A DNA stretch of 64,000 nt from CAIWHR01 sp963781285 (GCA_963781285.1 CAWAFI010000017.1:227296-291295), one strand, 5' to 3'; shown: positions 1 to 9,077, numbered from the stretch's first letter. Notes: generated from the letters alone by a model not told the origin. Numbers and translations: made by a program.

Positions 1-153
1 CACGTAAGTCGTCACGCCGAGCGTGGCGAGCGCCTTGGTGTCGGCGAGCGCGTAGCCGACGAGCCCGTTCATCGCGATCAATCCCGCGGCGTTGGTGAGC
101 AGCAGCGCCTGGCAGCAGGCGAGCAGGACGATGTCGCGGTAGGAGGTACGCAT
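1..153 (-). CDS. MFS-type transporter, N-terminal part only
   Basis: The reverse strand opens with ATG at 153 and reads a hydrophobic N-terminus (MRTSYRDIVLLACCQALLLT, then NAAGLIAMNGLVGYALADTKALATLGVTTYV) that runs off the window edge. A short polar start, a first membrane helix rich in Leu/Ala/Cys and a G-L-V-G-Y-x-L-A-D turn are typical of bacterial major facilitator transporters. Only about 51 residues are visible, so substrate and full family cannot be judged. It is divergent from the DUF924 gene starting at 263. Confidence 0.55.
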   Translation of the reverse strand, partial: MRTSYRDIVLLACCQALLLTNAAGLIAMNGLVGYALADTKALATLGVTTYV

Positions 154-262
154 GGCGGAGTTCGGGAGACGACAGAAGCCAGGGAACAGATTTGGCAAGT
201 CGATGTGGACGGTACGGCGTGCGCCGTGGTCGCAGCCCCGCGCCCACCGCTATCATAGTGTC

Positions 263-835
263 ATGGATGCCGGAACGCTGCAGCAGAAGATCCTCGATTT
301 CTGGTTCGGGCCGCCGCCGCATGCGCCGCGCGACGTCTGGTTTCGCAAGGATGCCTCGTTCGATGCGACGATCGGAGCGCGCTTCGGCGCCGCGGTGGAC
401 GCCGCGCTAGGCGGCGGTTATCGCGATTGGGCGGGTACGCCGCACGGTGCCCTCGCCCGCGTGCTCCTGCTCGATCAGTTCACGCGCAACCTGTTCCGCG
501 ACACGCCGCGCGCGTTTGCGGGCGACGCCGACGCGCTGGCGGCTGCGACGGCAGCCGTCGATGCCGGCTACGACCGTACGCTCGGCGTCTACGAACGATG
601 GTTTCTCTACCTGCCGTTCGAGCATGCGGAGGATCCGGAGGCCCAGGAGCGGTCGCTCGCGCTGTTCGGTGCATTGACCGCCGTGACCGGCGACGCCGGG
701 CCGCTCGAGTGGGCGCAAAAACACGCGGCGATCATTCGCCGCTTCGGCCGCTATCCACACCGCAATGCAATTCTCGGGCGCGCCTCCACACCGGAAGAGA
801 TCGCTTTCCTGAAAGAACCCGGATCGCGGTTCTGA
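263..835 (+). CDS. DUF924 family protein
   Basis: The 190-residue protein has the family hallmarks: an N-terminal ILDFWFG, a WFRKDASFDATI segment, the LLLDQFTRNLFRDTPRAFAGD core and the FLYLPFEHAEDPEAQERSL motif, ending in a YPHRNAILGR..TPEE tail. These are diagnostic of DUF924, a small all-helical family of unknown biochemical role. The frame is open from 152, but homology begins at the ATG at 263, so I use that start. It stands just ahead of the nadD operon on the same strand. Confidence 0.85.
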   Translation: MDAGTLQQKILDFWFGPPPHAPRDVWFRKDASFDATIGARFGAAVDAALGGGYRDWAGTPHGALARVLLLDQFTRNLFRDTPRAFAGDADALAAATAAVDAGYDRTLGVYERWFLYLPFEHAEDPEAQERSLALFGALTAVTGDAGPLEWAQKHAAIIRRFGRYPHRNAILGRASTPEEIAFLKEPGSRF

Positions 836-871
836 CCGGCGCGGGGGTGCGACCCCGGTACAATCCATCAC

Positions 872-973
872 GTGGAAACGGTCGAACTCGGACTCGCGCT
901 GTTCCGCGCTGTCGAGGCCGAAATCGATCATGCCGAGACGCTCGTCACCGGCGTCGCACGCGGCGAGCATTGA
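872..973 (+). CDS. Possible 33-residue small protein upstream of nadD
   Basis: A GTG-started frame (VETVELGLALFRAVEAEIDH and on to GEH) lies in the 165-bp gap between the DUF924 gene and nadD. It is acidic and looks helical. A TACAAT hexamer at 859-864 just upstream could equally be the -10 box of the nadD promoter, in which case the frame would lie in the leader. I recognise no family, and length alone gives little support. Confidence 0.25.
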   Translation: METVELGLALFRAVEAEIDHAETLVTGVARGEH

Positions 974-1000
974 GTCCTCGCACGGCGTTCACGTTGCGCA

Positions 1001-1684
1001 ATGACATCTCGCCCCCCATCTCCGCTCGGCCTCCTCGGCGGCACCTTCGATCCGGTTCATTACGGACACCTCGAGCTCGCGCGTGAAGTCGGTCCGGCCC
1101 TCGGCCTGGCCGCCGTGCGCTTGATTCCGGCGGGTGCTCCGCCGCATCGCGCGGCACCGGTCGCCTCGGCGACGCATCGGCTGGCCATGCTCGAACTCGC
1201 CCTCGCCGACTACCCCGGACTCGAAATGGATGCGCGGGAAATCCTGCGTCCAGGACCCAGCTATACGGTGCTGACGCTCTCGGAGCTGCGCCGCGAGGCG
1301 CCGGCGCGACCGCTCGCGCTGATCGTCGGCGCCGACGCATTCCTCGGACTTCCGACCTGGCATCGCTGGCGCGAACTGTTCGATCTCGCGCACCTTGTTG
1401 TCGTCGCCCGCCCCGGAGTCATGCTCGAAGGCGCGCTGCCACCGGACCTCGTACCAGAATGGGAACGCCGCCAAACACGCGCTTCAGCGGCGCTCCTGGA
1501 TCCGAATGGTGGAGCCATCGTCGTGCAGCCGATCACTGCGCACGCGATTTCGGCGAGCACGATCCGGGCTGAGCTCGCGCGGGGCCGCGACGGTGTGACC
1601 GCCGTGCGCGGTTTGCTTCCGCCCGCCGTTTTGGCCTATATTGACCACAATCAACTCTATCGCCCCCGCCCGGATGCGCCTTAA
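1001..1684 (+). CDS. nadD: Nicotinate-nucleotide adenylyltransferase
   Basis: NadD transfers AMP from ATP to nicotinate mononucleotide, giving deamido-NAD in cytoplasmic NAD synthesis. The 227-residue protein shows the nucleotidyltransferase signature GGTFDPVHYGHLELA near residues 13-27, the PAGAPPHR loop, a GADAFLGLPTWHRW substrate-binding segment and the C-terminal ISASTIR motif. Length and motifs match the family well. It is the first gene of a same-strand run with rsfS, rlmH, maf and rng; its 3' end overlaps the likely rsfS start by 11 bases, suggesting translational coupling. Confidence 0.97.
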   Translation: MTSRPPSPLGLLGGTFDPVHYGHLELAREVGPALGLAAVRLIPAGAPPHRAAPVASATHRLAMLELALADYPGLEMDAREILRPGPSYTVLTLSELRREAPARPLALIVGADAFLGLPTWHRWRELFDLAHLVVVARPGVMLEGALPPDLVPEWERRQTRASAALLDPNGGAIVVQPITAHAISASTIRAELARGRDGVTAVRGLLPPAVLAYIDHNQLYRPRPDAP

Positions 1685-2042
1685 CAGGATCCAGAAGACC
1701 GCCGTAACTGCTCTCGAGGACATCAAGGCGCGCGACATCGCGGTCTTCGACGTCCGCAAGCTCACCAGTCTGTACGACACGCTCGTCATTGCCAGCGCCG
1801 AGTCGAACCGGCAGGTCAGGGCGCTCGCCAATCACGTCCGCGACAAGTTGAAGGAAGGTGGAGCGACGATCCTCGGCGTCGAAGGCGAAGGATCCGGCGA
1901 GTGGGTGCTCGTCGATGCCGGTAACATCGTGGTCCACATCATGCAACCGGCGGTGCGCGCGTATTACAACCTCGAGGAACTCTGGGGACCAGGGAAGCCC
2001 GCGCGCGGGCGGGCGAAGGCCGCCGACCGCGCCGCCGCTTAG
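1674..2042 (+). CDS. rsfS: Ribosomal silencing factor RsfS
   Basis: RsfS (Iojap/DUF143) binds ribosomal protein uL14 and blocks 30S-50S joining when nutrients are scarce. The chain shows the family core: LEDIKARDIAVFDVRKLTSL, YDTLVIASAESNRQVRALA, the EGEGSGEWVLVDAGNIVVHI stretch and a final RAYYNLEELWG. The frame is open from a TTG at 1641, but I chose the ATG at 1674, which starts the protein about ten residues before the conserved helix as in most homologues. Its place directly after nadD is the classic order. Confidence 0.95.
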   Translation: MRLNRIQKTAVTALEDIKARDIAVFDVRKLTSLYDTLVIASAESNRQVRALANHVRDKLKEGGATILGVEGEGSGEWVLVDAGNIVVHIMQPAVRAYYNLEELWGPGKPARGRAKAADRAAA

Positions 2043-2164
2043 CCTTTTGGAACGTTCAGAGCGTTTCCCCGACCGGATGATCGTGATTGCCGACGGCGCG
2101 CGGGAAGTCTCGCTCTGACCGCGGTTTCCGCCACCGCCGCACGTACCAGGCTTCCGTTTCTTCG

Positions 2165-2632
2165 ATGAAGCTCCGTGTGGTCGCAATCGGCCGTAGGATG
2201 CCGGCATGGATCGCCGCCGGCTGGAACGAGTATGCGCGTCGGATGCCGCGCGAGTTCCCGCTCCAGCTCGTCGAATTGAAACCCGAACCGCGCAATGGCG
2301 GCAAGCCGGTGTCGCAACTGCTCGCCGCCGAGGCCACGCGGATCGCCGCCGCGTGCACCGCCGCGCTCATCGTAGCGCTGGACGAGCGCGGGCAACCGTG
2401 GACTACGCGTATGCTCGCCGACCAGCTCGCACGCTGGCGCGATGACGAACGCGATGTCGCGTTCGTCATCGGCAGCGCTGACGGACTGGCGGCACCGATC
2501 AAGCGCGATGCGGCCGCCGTCGTCGCGCTGTCCGCGCTGACGCTGCCGCACGGCCTGGTCCGTGTGCTCCTCGCCGAGCAGCTCTATCGCGCGACGGGCA
2601 TACTCGCGGGCCACCCGTATCATAGGGAATAA
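2165..2632 (+). CDS. rlmH: 23S rRNA (pseudouridine1915-N3)-methyltransferase RlmH
   Basis: RlmH (SPOUT family) methylates pseudouridine 1915 in helix 69 of 23S rRNA on assembled ribosomes, using S-adenosylmethionine. From the ATG at 2165 the product has 155 residues, the standard length, beginning MKLRVVAIGRRMPAWIAAGW. The knotted SAM site is visible as ALDERGQPWTT, FVIGSADGL and the LTLPHGLVRVLLAEQLYRA tail, ending in HPYHRE. The frame stays open upstream to 2087, but that part is not conserved. A gap of about 120 bases separates it from rsfS. Confidence 0.96.
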   Translation: MKLRVVAIGRRMPAWIAAGWNEYARRMPREFPLQLVELKPEPRNGGKPVSQLLAAEATRIAAACTAALIVALDERGQPWTTRMLADQLARWRDDERDVAFVIGSADGLAAPIKRDAAAVVALSALTLPHGLVRVLLAEQLYRATGILAGHPYHRE

Positions 2633-2675
2633 TGCGATTACGGGTGAGTTCGGCTAGGGAGGATCCCACGCAACC

Positions 2676-3290
2676 ATGAACCCCATCGTCATCTATCTTG
2701 CTTCGAGGAGTCCGCGGCGCGAGGAATTGCTGCGCCAGCTCGGCGTCCAGTTCGAACGCCTTCTGTTGCGGGAAGCGTCGGGGCGCCCATGCGACGTGGA
2801 GGAGGAGACTCGGGACGGCGAGCCCGTGCTTCACTACGTCGAACGAATCGCCCGCACCAAAGCCACCGTCGGCTGGCAGCGGATGCTGCGCCGCGGACTG
2901 CCGCTGCGGCCCGTGCTCGGCGCCGACACCGAAGTCGAGCTCGACGGTACGATCTTCGGCAAGCCGGCGACCGCCGCCGACGCGACGCGCATGCTGCAGC
3001 GGCTTTCGGGTCGCACGCACCAGGTGGTAACCGCAGTCGCGCTCTGCTGGGAACAACACGTCGTTGCCGAAGTCTCGACGTCCGCCGTCACACTGCGTGA
3101 CCTCACGCACGACGAAATCGAACGCTACGTCGCGACCGGCGAGCCCTTCGACAAGGCCGGAGGGTACGCCGTCCAAGGCCACGCAGCGGCGTTCGTGCGC
3201 CGGCTCGAAGGAAGCCATTCGGGCGTCATGGGCCTCCCGCTCTTCGAGACGGCCGAGGTTCTCGCCCGGATCGGGTTCCCCGTGCTATAA
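2676..3290 (+). CDS. maf: Maf-family nucleoside triphosphate pyrophosphatase
   Basis: Maf proteins hydrolyse modified or canonical dTTP/UTP-type nucleotides to monophosphates and serve in nucleotide-pool cleaning. The 204-residue product starts with IYLASRSPRREELL (the SxSPRR phosphate-binding motif), then GADTEVELDG, GKPATAADA, and the DKAGGYAVQGHAAAFV and GSHSGVMGLPL motifs that line the active site. It sits between rlmH and rng, the conserved position in betaproteobacteria. The residues between the first and second motifs resemble the YhdE (dTTP/UTP) class, but I cannot assign substrate preference firmly. Confidence 0.94.
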   Translation: MNPIVIYLASRSPRREELLRQLGVQFERLLLREASGRPCDVEEETRDGEPVLHYVERIARTKATVGWQRMLRRGLPLRPVLGADTEVELDGTIFGKPATAADATRMLQRLSGRTHQVVTAVALCWEQHVVAEVSTSAVTLRDLTHDEIERYVATGEPFDKAGGYAVQGHAAAFVRRLEGSHSGVMGLPLFETAEVLARIGFPVL

Positions 3291-3395
3291 CGGCCAGGAA
3301 TCGATACCGCGCCAGCGGCCGTTCAGCGCTCGCCAGGCGTACCGAACCGTCGCCCGCCCCACCAGGATCCGCGCCTTGAACCCCTTGCCTGCCCG

Positions 3396-4856
3396 ATGTC
3401 GCATGAAATCCTTATCAACGTAACCCCTCAGGAAACGCGCGTCGCGATGCTGGAGCAGGGCGTCGTGCAGGAGCTCCACATGGAGCGCGCCAGCGCGCGG
3501 GGACTCGTCGGGAACATCTATCTCGGCCGCGTCGCGCGCGTGCTGCCGGGGATGCAGAGCGCGTTCGTCGAGATCGGCCTCGAACGCGCAGCGTTCCTCC
3601 ACATCGCAGACATCTGGGAGCATCGCCAGAACGGCCACGGCGGTGATTCCCGCCCCATCGAGAAGATCCTGCACGAAGGCCAGTCGCTGCTGGTCCAGGT
3701 GATCAAGGACCCGATCGGCACCAAGGGCGCGCGGCTCTCGACGCAGGTGAGCCTCGCCGGGCGCCTGCTCGTCTACCTGCCCCAGGATTCGCACATCGGC
3801 ATCTCGCAGCGGATCGAGGACGAGGCGGAGCGCGAAATCCTGCGCGAAAAGCTGACGCTCCTGCTACCGGAGGGCCTCACCGGTGGCTTCATCATCCGCA
3901 CGATGGCGGAGACCGCCACCGAACGCGAAATGCAGGGCGACATCGAATACCTGACCAAGCTGTGGCGCGACCTGAACGAGAGAGCGCTCGCGGTTCCGGC
4001 GCCCGCGCTGCTCTATCAGGATCTGAGCCTCGCCCAACGTGTGCTGCGCGACATGGCCACCGAGGAAACGGCGCGTGTCGTCGTTGATTCGCGCGAGACG
4101 TTCGTGAAGATGCAGGAGTTCGCAGGCGAGTACACGCCGGCGATCGTCGACCGGATCATCCACTATGCCGGCGAGCGGCCGCTGTTCGACCTGAACAGCG
4201 TCGAGGACGAGATCGAGAAGGCGCTCGCCCGGCGCGTCGATCTCAAGTCCGGTGGCTACCTGATCGTCGACCAGACCGAAGCGATGACGACGATCGACGT
4301 CAATACCGGCGGCTTCGTCGGCGGCCGAAATTTCGACGACACGATCTTCAAGACCAACCTCGAGGCGGCGCAGGTCATCGCGCGGCAGCTCCGGCTGCGC
4401 AACCTCGGCGGCATCATCATCATCGACTTCATCGACATGGAGAATGCCGACCACCGCAATGCGGTGCTGGCGGAGTTGAACCGCGCGCTCGACCGCGACC
4501 GCACGCGGCTCACCGTCAACGGCTTCACGCAGCTGGGCCTGGTCGAAATGACGAGGAAGCGCACGCGGGAGTCGCTCGCGCACGTGCTGTGCGAGCAATG
4601 CCCGACCTGCCACGGTCGTGGCGAACTCAAGACGGCACAGACGATCTGCTACGAGATCCTGCGCGAGATCCTGCGCGAAGCGAAGCAGTTCAACGCGCGG
4701 GAATTCCGCATTCTCGCAGCGCAGCCGGTGATCGATTTGTTCCTCGACGAGGAGTCGCAGTCGCTCGCGCAGCTGGGCGACTTCATCGGCAAGCCGATCT
4801 CGCTGCTGGTCGAGTCGATCTACACGCAGGAGCAGTACGACATCGTGCTGATTTGA
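3396..4856 (+). CDS. rng: Ribonuclease G
   Basis: RNase G is the short relative of RNase E; it cuts AU-rich single-stranded RNA, matures the 16S rRNA 5' end and turns over some mRNAs. The 486-residue protein has an S1 domain near residues 35-125 (GNIYLGRVARVLPGMQSAFV, then GLERAAFLHIAD), a 5'-sensor region, and the DNase I-like catalytic core with TIDVNTGGFVGGR and IIIIDFIDMEN supplying the metal-binding aspartates. CPTCHGRG near residue 405 is the zinc-link for dimerisation. It lacks the long C-terminal degradosome scaffold of RNase E. Confidence 0.97.
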   Translation: MSHEILINVTPQETRVAMLEQGVVQELHMERASARGLVGNIYLGRVARVLPGMQSAFVEIGLERAAFLHIADIWEHRQNGHGGDSRPIEKILHEGQSLLVQVIKDPIGTKGARLSTQVSLAGRLLVYLPQDSHIGISQRIEDEAEREILREKLTLLLPEGLTGGFIIRTMAETATEREMQGDIEYLTKLWRDLNERALAVPAPALLYQDLSLAQRVLRDMATEETARVVVDSRETFVKMQEFAGEYTPAIVDRIIHYAGERPLFDLNSVEDEIEKALARRVDLKSGGYLIVDQTEAMTTIDVNTGGFVGGRNFDDTIFKTNLEAAQVIARQLRLRNLGGIIIIDFIDMENADHRNAVLAELNRALDRDRTRLTVNGFTQLGLVEMTRKRTRESLAHVLCEQCPTCHGRGELKTAQTICYEILREILREAKQFNAREFRILAAQPVIDLFLDEESQSLAQLGDFIGKPISLLVESIYTQEQYDIVLI

Positions 4857-4941
4857 TCTCAAGGCAGACTTGACTCCCGTCTGTCACAAACTGCGTGGCC
4901 ATCGGCGGCCCGGAAGTCGATCCTGACCCCGCTATTCGCTC

Positions 4942-5955
4942 ATGCCTGAGCCGATCAAGCTCTGGACTCGCGTCCGCGAATGGTTCTCCCGTCTGTTCCG
5001 GCGCAAGCCACCGGAGCCCGGGCGGTTCGAACTCGATTCGAAATCCTCGTTTCGCGGCTTCCTCGCCTCGGCACCGTGGATCTGGCCGGGCCGCGAGTAT
5101 CTGGTCTACGTGCCGAAAGGCCACTCGAATTGGCGCCGCGTGGCGCTGCTCGTATTGATTCACGGCTGTCGCCAGACGCCAGAGGAGATCGCCGCCGTCA
5201 CTCGGATCACCGCGCTTGCCGACGACATCGGCTGTCTCGTCCTGTTGCCGCGACAGAACCCGCGGGCGAACGTGTGGGGTTGCTGGAACTGGTTCGACCA
5301 GGCGACGTCCCGCGGCTGGGGCGAGACAGCGATCGTCGCTGCGCAGATCCGCGCCGTGCGACGCAAATATCGGATCGACCGCAAGCGCGTGTTTGTCGCG
5401 GGCCTTTCCTCGGGCGGCGGGCTCGCGTCAACGCTCGGCGTGCGCCGGCCGACGCTGGTCGCCGGTGCGTTCGTGCATTCCGGCGTAGCTTGTGAGGCCG
5501 CCGCTTCGCCGCTCACGGCGCTCGCCGTGCTGAAATTTGGTGCCGACACCGACGTCGCAGGTATCGCCGCAGCCGCCCGCGAAAAGGCGCACCCCGACGT
5601 GCTGCCGGTACCGCTGGTGGCGATCCAGGGCGCGCGCGACGACGTGGTGGCCCCGGTCAACGCCGCGCAACTCGTCCGCCAATACCTGGCGCTCGACGGC
5701 CATCCCGCCGCCGCCACCGGCGCCGCCGCGGATCTGCCTCCGCCGGATCGCGTCGAGGAAATGACGACGGCGGAGAACCGCGTCGTGACGACGAGCGAAT
5801 GGCGCGTCGCCGGCCGCCTCGTCGCGCGCCACGTGCTGGTGTCGGAGCTCGGCCACGCGTGGAGCGGCGGCGATGACCGCTACCCGTACAGCGATGCGCA
5901 CGCACCCGACGCGACGGCGCTGCTCGGCGCATTCGTCCGCGGCACCGTGCAGTAA
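4942..5955 (+). CDS. PHB-depolymerase-type (LpqC) alpha/beta-hydrolase esterase
   Basis: The 337-residue protein matches the poly(3-hydroxybutyrate) depolymerase/LpqC esterase family. It shows LLVLIHGCRQTPEEIA (oxyanion region), the lid motif NVWGCWNWFDQATSRGWGE, the nucleophile elbow VFVAGLSSGGGLAS with the Ser in G-L-S-S-G, a VPLVAIQGARDDVVAPVNA strand carrying the acid, and the histidine in ELGHAWSGG. No signal peptide is evident: the N-terminus is basic and tryptophan-rich (KLWTRVREWFSRLFRRK), so it may be cytoplasmic or membrane-attached and act on intracellular oligomers or unrelated esters. It is a single gene after rng. Confidence 0.85.
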   Translation: MPEPIKLWTRVREWFSRLFRRKPPEPGRFELDSKSSFRGFLASAPWIWPGREYLVYVPKGHSNWRRVALLVLIHGCRQTPEEIAAVTRITALADDIGCLVLLPRQNPRANVWGCWNWFDQATSRGWGETAIVAAQIRAVRRKYRIDRKRVFVAGLSSGGGLASTLGVRRPTLVAGAFVHSGVACEAAASPLTALAVLKFGADTDVAGIAAAAREKAHPDVLPVPLVAIQGARDDVVAPVNAAQLVRQYLALDGHPAAATGAAADLPPPDRVEEMTTAENRVVTTSEWRVAGRLVARHVLVSELGHAWSGGDDRYPYSDAHAPDATALLGAFVRGTVQ

Positions 5956-5990
5956 CATTTCATTTTCCGATTACCGCCGCGAAGCCCGCC

Positions 5991-6368
5991 ATGACCATCG
6001 CCGCGATGAACCACTTCACGATCCTCACCGACGATGTTCCGGGCACCGTGCGCTTCTACCATGAGTTGCTGGGCCTCGCCGAAGGCTACCGGCCGAACCT
6101 CGGCTTTCCCGGCGCCTGGCTGTATGCGGGCGGAAGCGCGATCCTGCACGTCATCGGCGGCCGCCCGCGCACCGAACTGAAGCCGGGTGTGATCGACCAC
6201 ATGGCGTTCTCCGCGACAGGACTCGCCGAAACGCTGGCGACGCTCGCCGCCAACGGGGTCGCGCACACGTGCCGGCAGCAGGCAGGCTCCGGCGTCTGGC
6301 AGGTCTTCCTCTTCGATCCGAACGGCGCGCGCGTCGAACTCGACTTCGCCGCCGACGAAACGCGTTGA
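5991..6368 (+). CDS. VOC (glyoxalase/dioxygenase fold) family protein
   Basis: At 125 residues this is a single vicinal-oxygen-chelate domain pair: MNHFTILTDDVPGTVRFYHELLGL at the start, IDHMAFSATGLAETLATL in the middle and VFLFDPNGARVELDF at the end, providing the typical His/Glu metal ligands. The role is unknown; members include glyoxalases, fosfomycin-resistance enzymes and dioxygenases. Its stop overlaps the ATG of the next gene as TGATG, so the two are surely co-translated. A second ATG at 6006 could be the true start. Confidence 0.85.
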   Translation: MTIAAMNHFTILTDDVPGTVRFYHELLGLAEGYRPNLGFPGAWLYAGGSAILHVIGGRPRTELKPGVIDHMAFSATGLAETLATLAANGVAHTCRQQAGSGVWQVFLFDPNGARVELDFAADETR

Positions 6369-7033
6369 TGGCGATGCGGCCGGCGTATGTCGCCGCGGCG
6401 ACGCCCGACCATCTGGTCGTCGCTGCGACAACGCTCGCCGATGGCATCGAGTACATCGCCGCAATCACGGGCGTCGCACCGCAGCCGGGGGGTCGGCACG
6501 TCGCGATGGGCACGCACAACGCGCTCATGAGGCTGGGCGAGCGCTTCTACCTTGAGCTCATCGCGATCGATCCCGACGGCGCCAGCCCCTCGCGCCCGCG
6601 CTGGTTCGGGCTCGATAGCGTCGCGCTGCAGTCCGAACTCATGGAGCGCCCGCGCCTCATTCACTGGGTCGCGCGCACCGACGCCATCGAGTCCGCGGCG
6701 GCCGCCTGCCCGATCGCGCCGGGACCGATCCACGCGATGACGCGCGGCGACTACCGGTGGCGGATCACGATTCCCGACGATGGCGCGCTGCCGGGCAAGG
6801 GACTGGTGCCGACGCTGATTCAGTGGGATGTCCCCGCGCATCCTGCCGACCGGCTGCCGATGTCGGGCGTAGCGCTGGCGCAGTTCGCCGCGACGCACCC
6901 CGATCCCGCGCCGGTGCGCTCCGCGCTCAGGACGCTCGGCGTCGAGGCCGCATTACACGTGACCTACGACCGCGAAACGCGGCTTGCGGCGATGCTGCGG
7001 ACACCCCGAGGCGTCGTTACGCTGTCGTCCTAG
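6368..7033 (+). CDS. Glyoxalase-like domain protein
   Basis: The 221-residue product resembles the glyoxalase-like (PF13468-type) family: AATPDHLVVAATTLADGIEYIAAITGV, GGRHVAMGTHNALMRLGERFYLELIAIDP, then a W-x-R-T-D repeat domain (RPRLIHWVARTDAIESA) and the WRITIPDDGALPGKGLVPTLIQW segment. The D-H-L-V and E-L-I-A positions look like the metal or substrate ligands of the VOC fold. It begins inside the stop codon of the preceding VOC gene, so they form a two-gene unit. Function is unknown. Confidence 0.82.
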   Translation: MAMRPAYVAAATPDHLVVAATTLADGIEYIAAITGVAPQPGGRHVAMGTHNALMRLGERFYLELIAIDPDGASPSRPRWFGLDSVALQSELMERPRLIHWVARTDAIESAAAACPIAPGPIHAMTRGDYRWRITIPDDGALPGKGLVPTLIQWDVPAHPADRLPMSGVALAQFAATHPDPAPVRSALRTLGVEAALHVTYDRETRLAAMLRTPRGVVTLSS

Positions 7034-7044
7034 TTCAGCGCTGG

Positions 7045-8163
7045 TTAGGCCAACGCACCGCGCGCCGCGACCGGCCACACGCATTCGACGCGCGAGCCGC
7101 GCACGCCGACGAGCCAGTCGTAGAGATTGACGGTGGGATCGCAGTGGCCGGGGATGAGCCAGATCCGATCGCCGATCACGGGCGGGTCACGGTCTCGCCC
7201 CACCGCGAGCACGCCGTGCTCATCGGACGCCTTCACGAATTCCAGACCCCTCGCGCCGTAGACGAGCGGCGGGCCCGAGTCGAACGCGAATGCCTTCAGC
7301 CCCGCATCGACGATCGCGCGCTCGCGCGCGGGCGCGCTCATCACCGTCGCCACGACATACAAACTCTGCTCGAAGGGGTGCTGGTCCGGCGCCAATGCAT
7401 TGCGGTTGTAGTCGGCGTCCATGAAGACGTACGAACCGGGCTGGATCTCCGTGTAGACGCCACTGTCGCGTTCGTGCTGCCAGGTGCCGGTGCCCGCCCC
7501 CGTGACGACGGCACAGCCGATACCGGCCGCTTCGATCACCGCCTTCGTCTCGCGCACGAGCTCCACGGCCCGCCCAATCGCGACGCTGCGCTCCACCGGT
7601 GAGCGCAAGTGCTGCGCGGCGCCGTGATAGGCGTGGATCCCGCGGAAGCGCAGTGCCGGCGTGCGCGCAACCGCCTCGGCGATCGGCACCGCCGATGCCC
7701 CCGGTGCAACGCCGCAGCGTTGTGCGCCGACGTCGATCTCGACCAGCACATCGAGCGTCACGCCGGCCGCCCGCGCCGCGGCGCCTACGTGGCGAACGTT
7801 GGCGGCGTCGTCGGCGAGCACACCGATGGTCGCGTCGTTTGCCAGCGCGGCGAGCCGTGCGAGCTTGTTCGCACCGACGATCTCGTTGGTGACGAGGACA
7901 TCGCGAATCCCGGCCGCGACGAACGCCTCCGCTTCGCCGACCTTCTGGCAACAGATGCCGACCGCGCCGCGCTCGATCTGCAAGTCTGCAATGGCGGGAC
8001 ACTTGTGCGATTTGGCGTGCGGGCGCAGCGCCACCCCGGCACCGCGTACGGCGTTTGCCATCAGGTCGAGATTGCGCTCAAGCGCATCGAGGTCGACGAC
8101 GAGCGCCGGCGTGTCGATACCGTCGATGGAGTCGCCGGGAGCGGCGGGGAGGGACTGGGGCAT
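7045..8163 (-). CDS. DSD1-family PLP enzyme, D-threonine / 3-hydroxy-D-aspartate aldolase-like
   Basis: This 372-residue protein has the alanine-racemase-type barrel with the PLP lysine in LRPHAKSHKCPAIA near residue 55, followed by GICCQKVGEAEAFVAAGI and DVLVEIDVGAQRCGV. The C-terminal DSD1 domain carries the divalent metal site GHCDPTVNLYD. D-threonine aldolase and 3-hydroxy-D-aspartate aldolase share this layout and cleave beta-hydroxy D-amino acids to glycine plus an aldehyde. The sequence does not tell the two apart. It stands alone, convergent with the glyoxalase-like gene. Confidence 0.85.
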   Translation of the reverse strand: MPQSLPAAPGDSIDGIDTPALVVDLDALERNLDLMANAVRGAGVALRPHAKSHKCPAIADLQIERGAVGICCQKVGEAEAFVAAGIRDVLVTNEIVGANKLARLAALANDATIGVLADDAANVRHVGAAARAAGVTLDVLVEIDVGAQRCGVAPGASAVPIAEAVARTPALRFRGIHAYHGAAQHLRSPVERSVAIGRAVELVRETKAVIEAAGIGCAVVTGAGTGTWQHERDSGVYTEIQPGSYVFMDADYNRNALAPDQHPFEQSLYVVATVMSAPARERAIVDAGLKAFAFDSGPPLVYGARGLEFVKASDEHGVLAVGRDRDPPVIGDRIWLIPGHCDPTVNLYDWLVGVRGSRVECVWPVAARGALA

Positions 8164-8233
8164 CGGGCAGCAGCGAACGAACCTGCCGTTACTTTAGCAG
8201 CCCGATGCTACTGCGTGACCCGCCGAGCCGACG

Positions 8234-9061
8234 CTATTTAGGCGCCGTGCCTTCGAGCGCCGCCAGCTGTCCGTAGACGACCTGCGCGATCTTCAGCAGC
8301 TGCGCGCGATCGAGCTTGCCCGATATCGCATAGCCGCAGTCGTCGTCGATCCAGTAGAACACACCGACGCCGCTTTCGACGCTGTAGCGGAACGCCGTCT
8401 CGCCGGTACCGGCCGACGATGCCGCGACGCGCGACGATTGCTTGCGGACCTGGAGCGACAACCGCTCCTTGTCGGCATTTTCGTACATGAAGAGTGCCGT
8501 GGGCTTTTCGTTGCCGGCGACAAGCCGCCCGCCCACCAAGGCATAGCCGATGCCGTTCAGGTCCGGCGCACGCACCTGGAATCCGAGCCGCTTGGTGAGC
8601 CACGCGACCAGGCTCTTCTCCTCGCTTGCCCACACTTCCACCGGGCGCCGAGCATCGGTGGCGTACAGCGCGTGGGCGAACGCCGCCTGCCGCGCGAACG
8701 TCGTCGGCGTGCCGCCATGCTCGATCATCGCATCGCGACCGAACCAGCCGATGCTCACGCCGACGACGAGCGTGGCCGCGGCGGCGAAGACGGGCGCGAG
8801 CCATCCGCGCGGGCCCCCGCCGCGCGTGCCCGGCGGCGCAGCCGCGGCGAGCAGGCGGGCCGGGATGGGTTCGCCAAGCACCGGGTCGAGCGCGTCGCGC
8901 AGCGCGGCGGATTGAGCGCGGATCGCGGCGACGCGTGCCGCGAGATCCGGGTCGGCCGCCAGTGCGGCGTCGACGATTGCGGCGCGATCGGGCGCAAGCT
9001 GGCCGTCGGCGTACGCGTGGACGTCGGTGTCGGGAACGGTGTCGGGGGCGCCGGGATTCAC
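8234..9061 (-). CDS. Anti-sigma factor, membrane anchored
   Basis: The 275-residue product starts with a cytoplasmic zinc-less anti-sigma domain (DVHAYADGQLAPDRAAIVDA, then a long alanine-rich helix), followed by one membrane helix at about residues 85-108 (WLAPVFAAAATLVVGVSIGWF) and a periplasmic domain containing VWASEEKSLVAWLTKRLGFQV and a YWIDDDCGYAISG end, as in RskA/ChrR-like and PrtR-type regulators. It follows the sigma gene by 16 bases on the same strand, so it almost certainly holds that sigma factor inactive. Confidence 0.85.
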   Translation of the reverse strand: MNPGAPDTVPDTDVHAYADGQLAPDRAAIVDAALAADPDLAARVAAIRAQSAALRDALDPVLGEPIPARLLAAAAPPGTRGGGPRGWLAPVFAAAATLVVGVSIGWFGRDAMIEHGGTPTTFARQAAFAHALYATDARRPVEVWASEEKSLVAWLTKRLGFQVRAPDLNGIGYALVGGRLVAGNEKPTALFMYENADKERLSLQVRKQSSRVAASSAGTGETAFRYSVESGVGVFYWIDDDCGYAISGKLDRAQLLKIAQVVYGQLAALEGTAPK

Positions 9062-9077
9062 GTCAGCATGCTCGCGT

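Noticed and set aside
4863..4885. Weak hairpin after rng (CAGAC/GTCTG)
   Set aside because: Only five to six pairs and no U-run, too weak to call a terminator.
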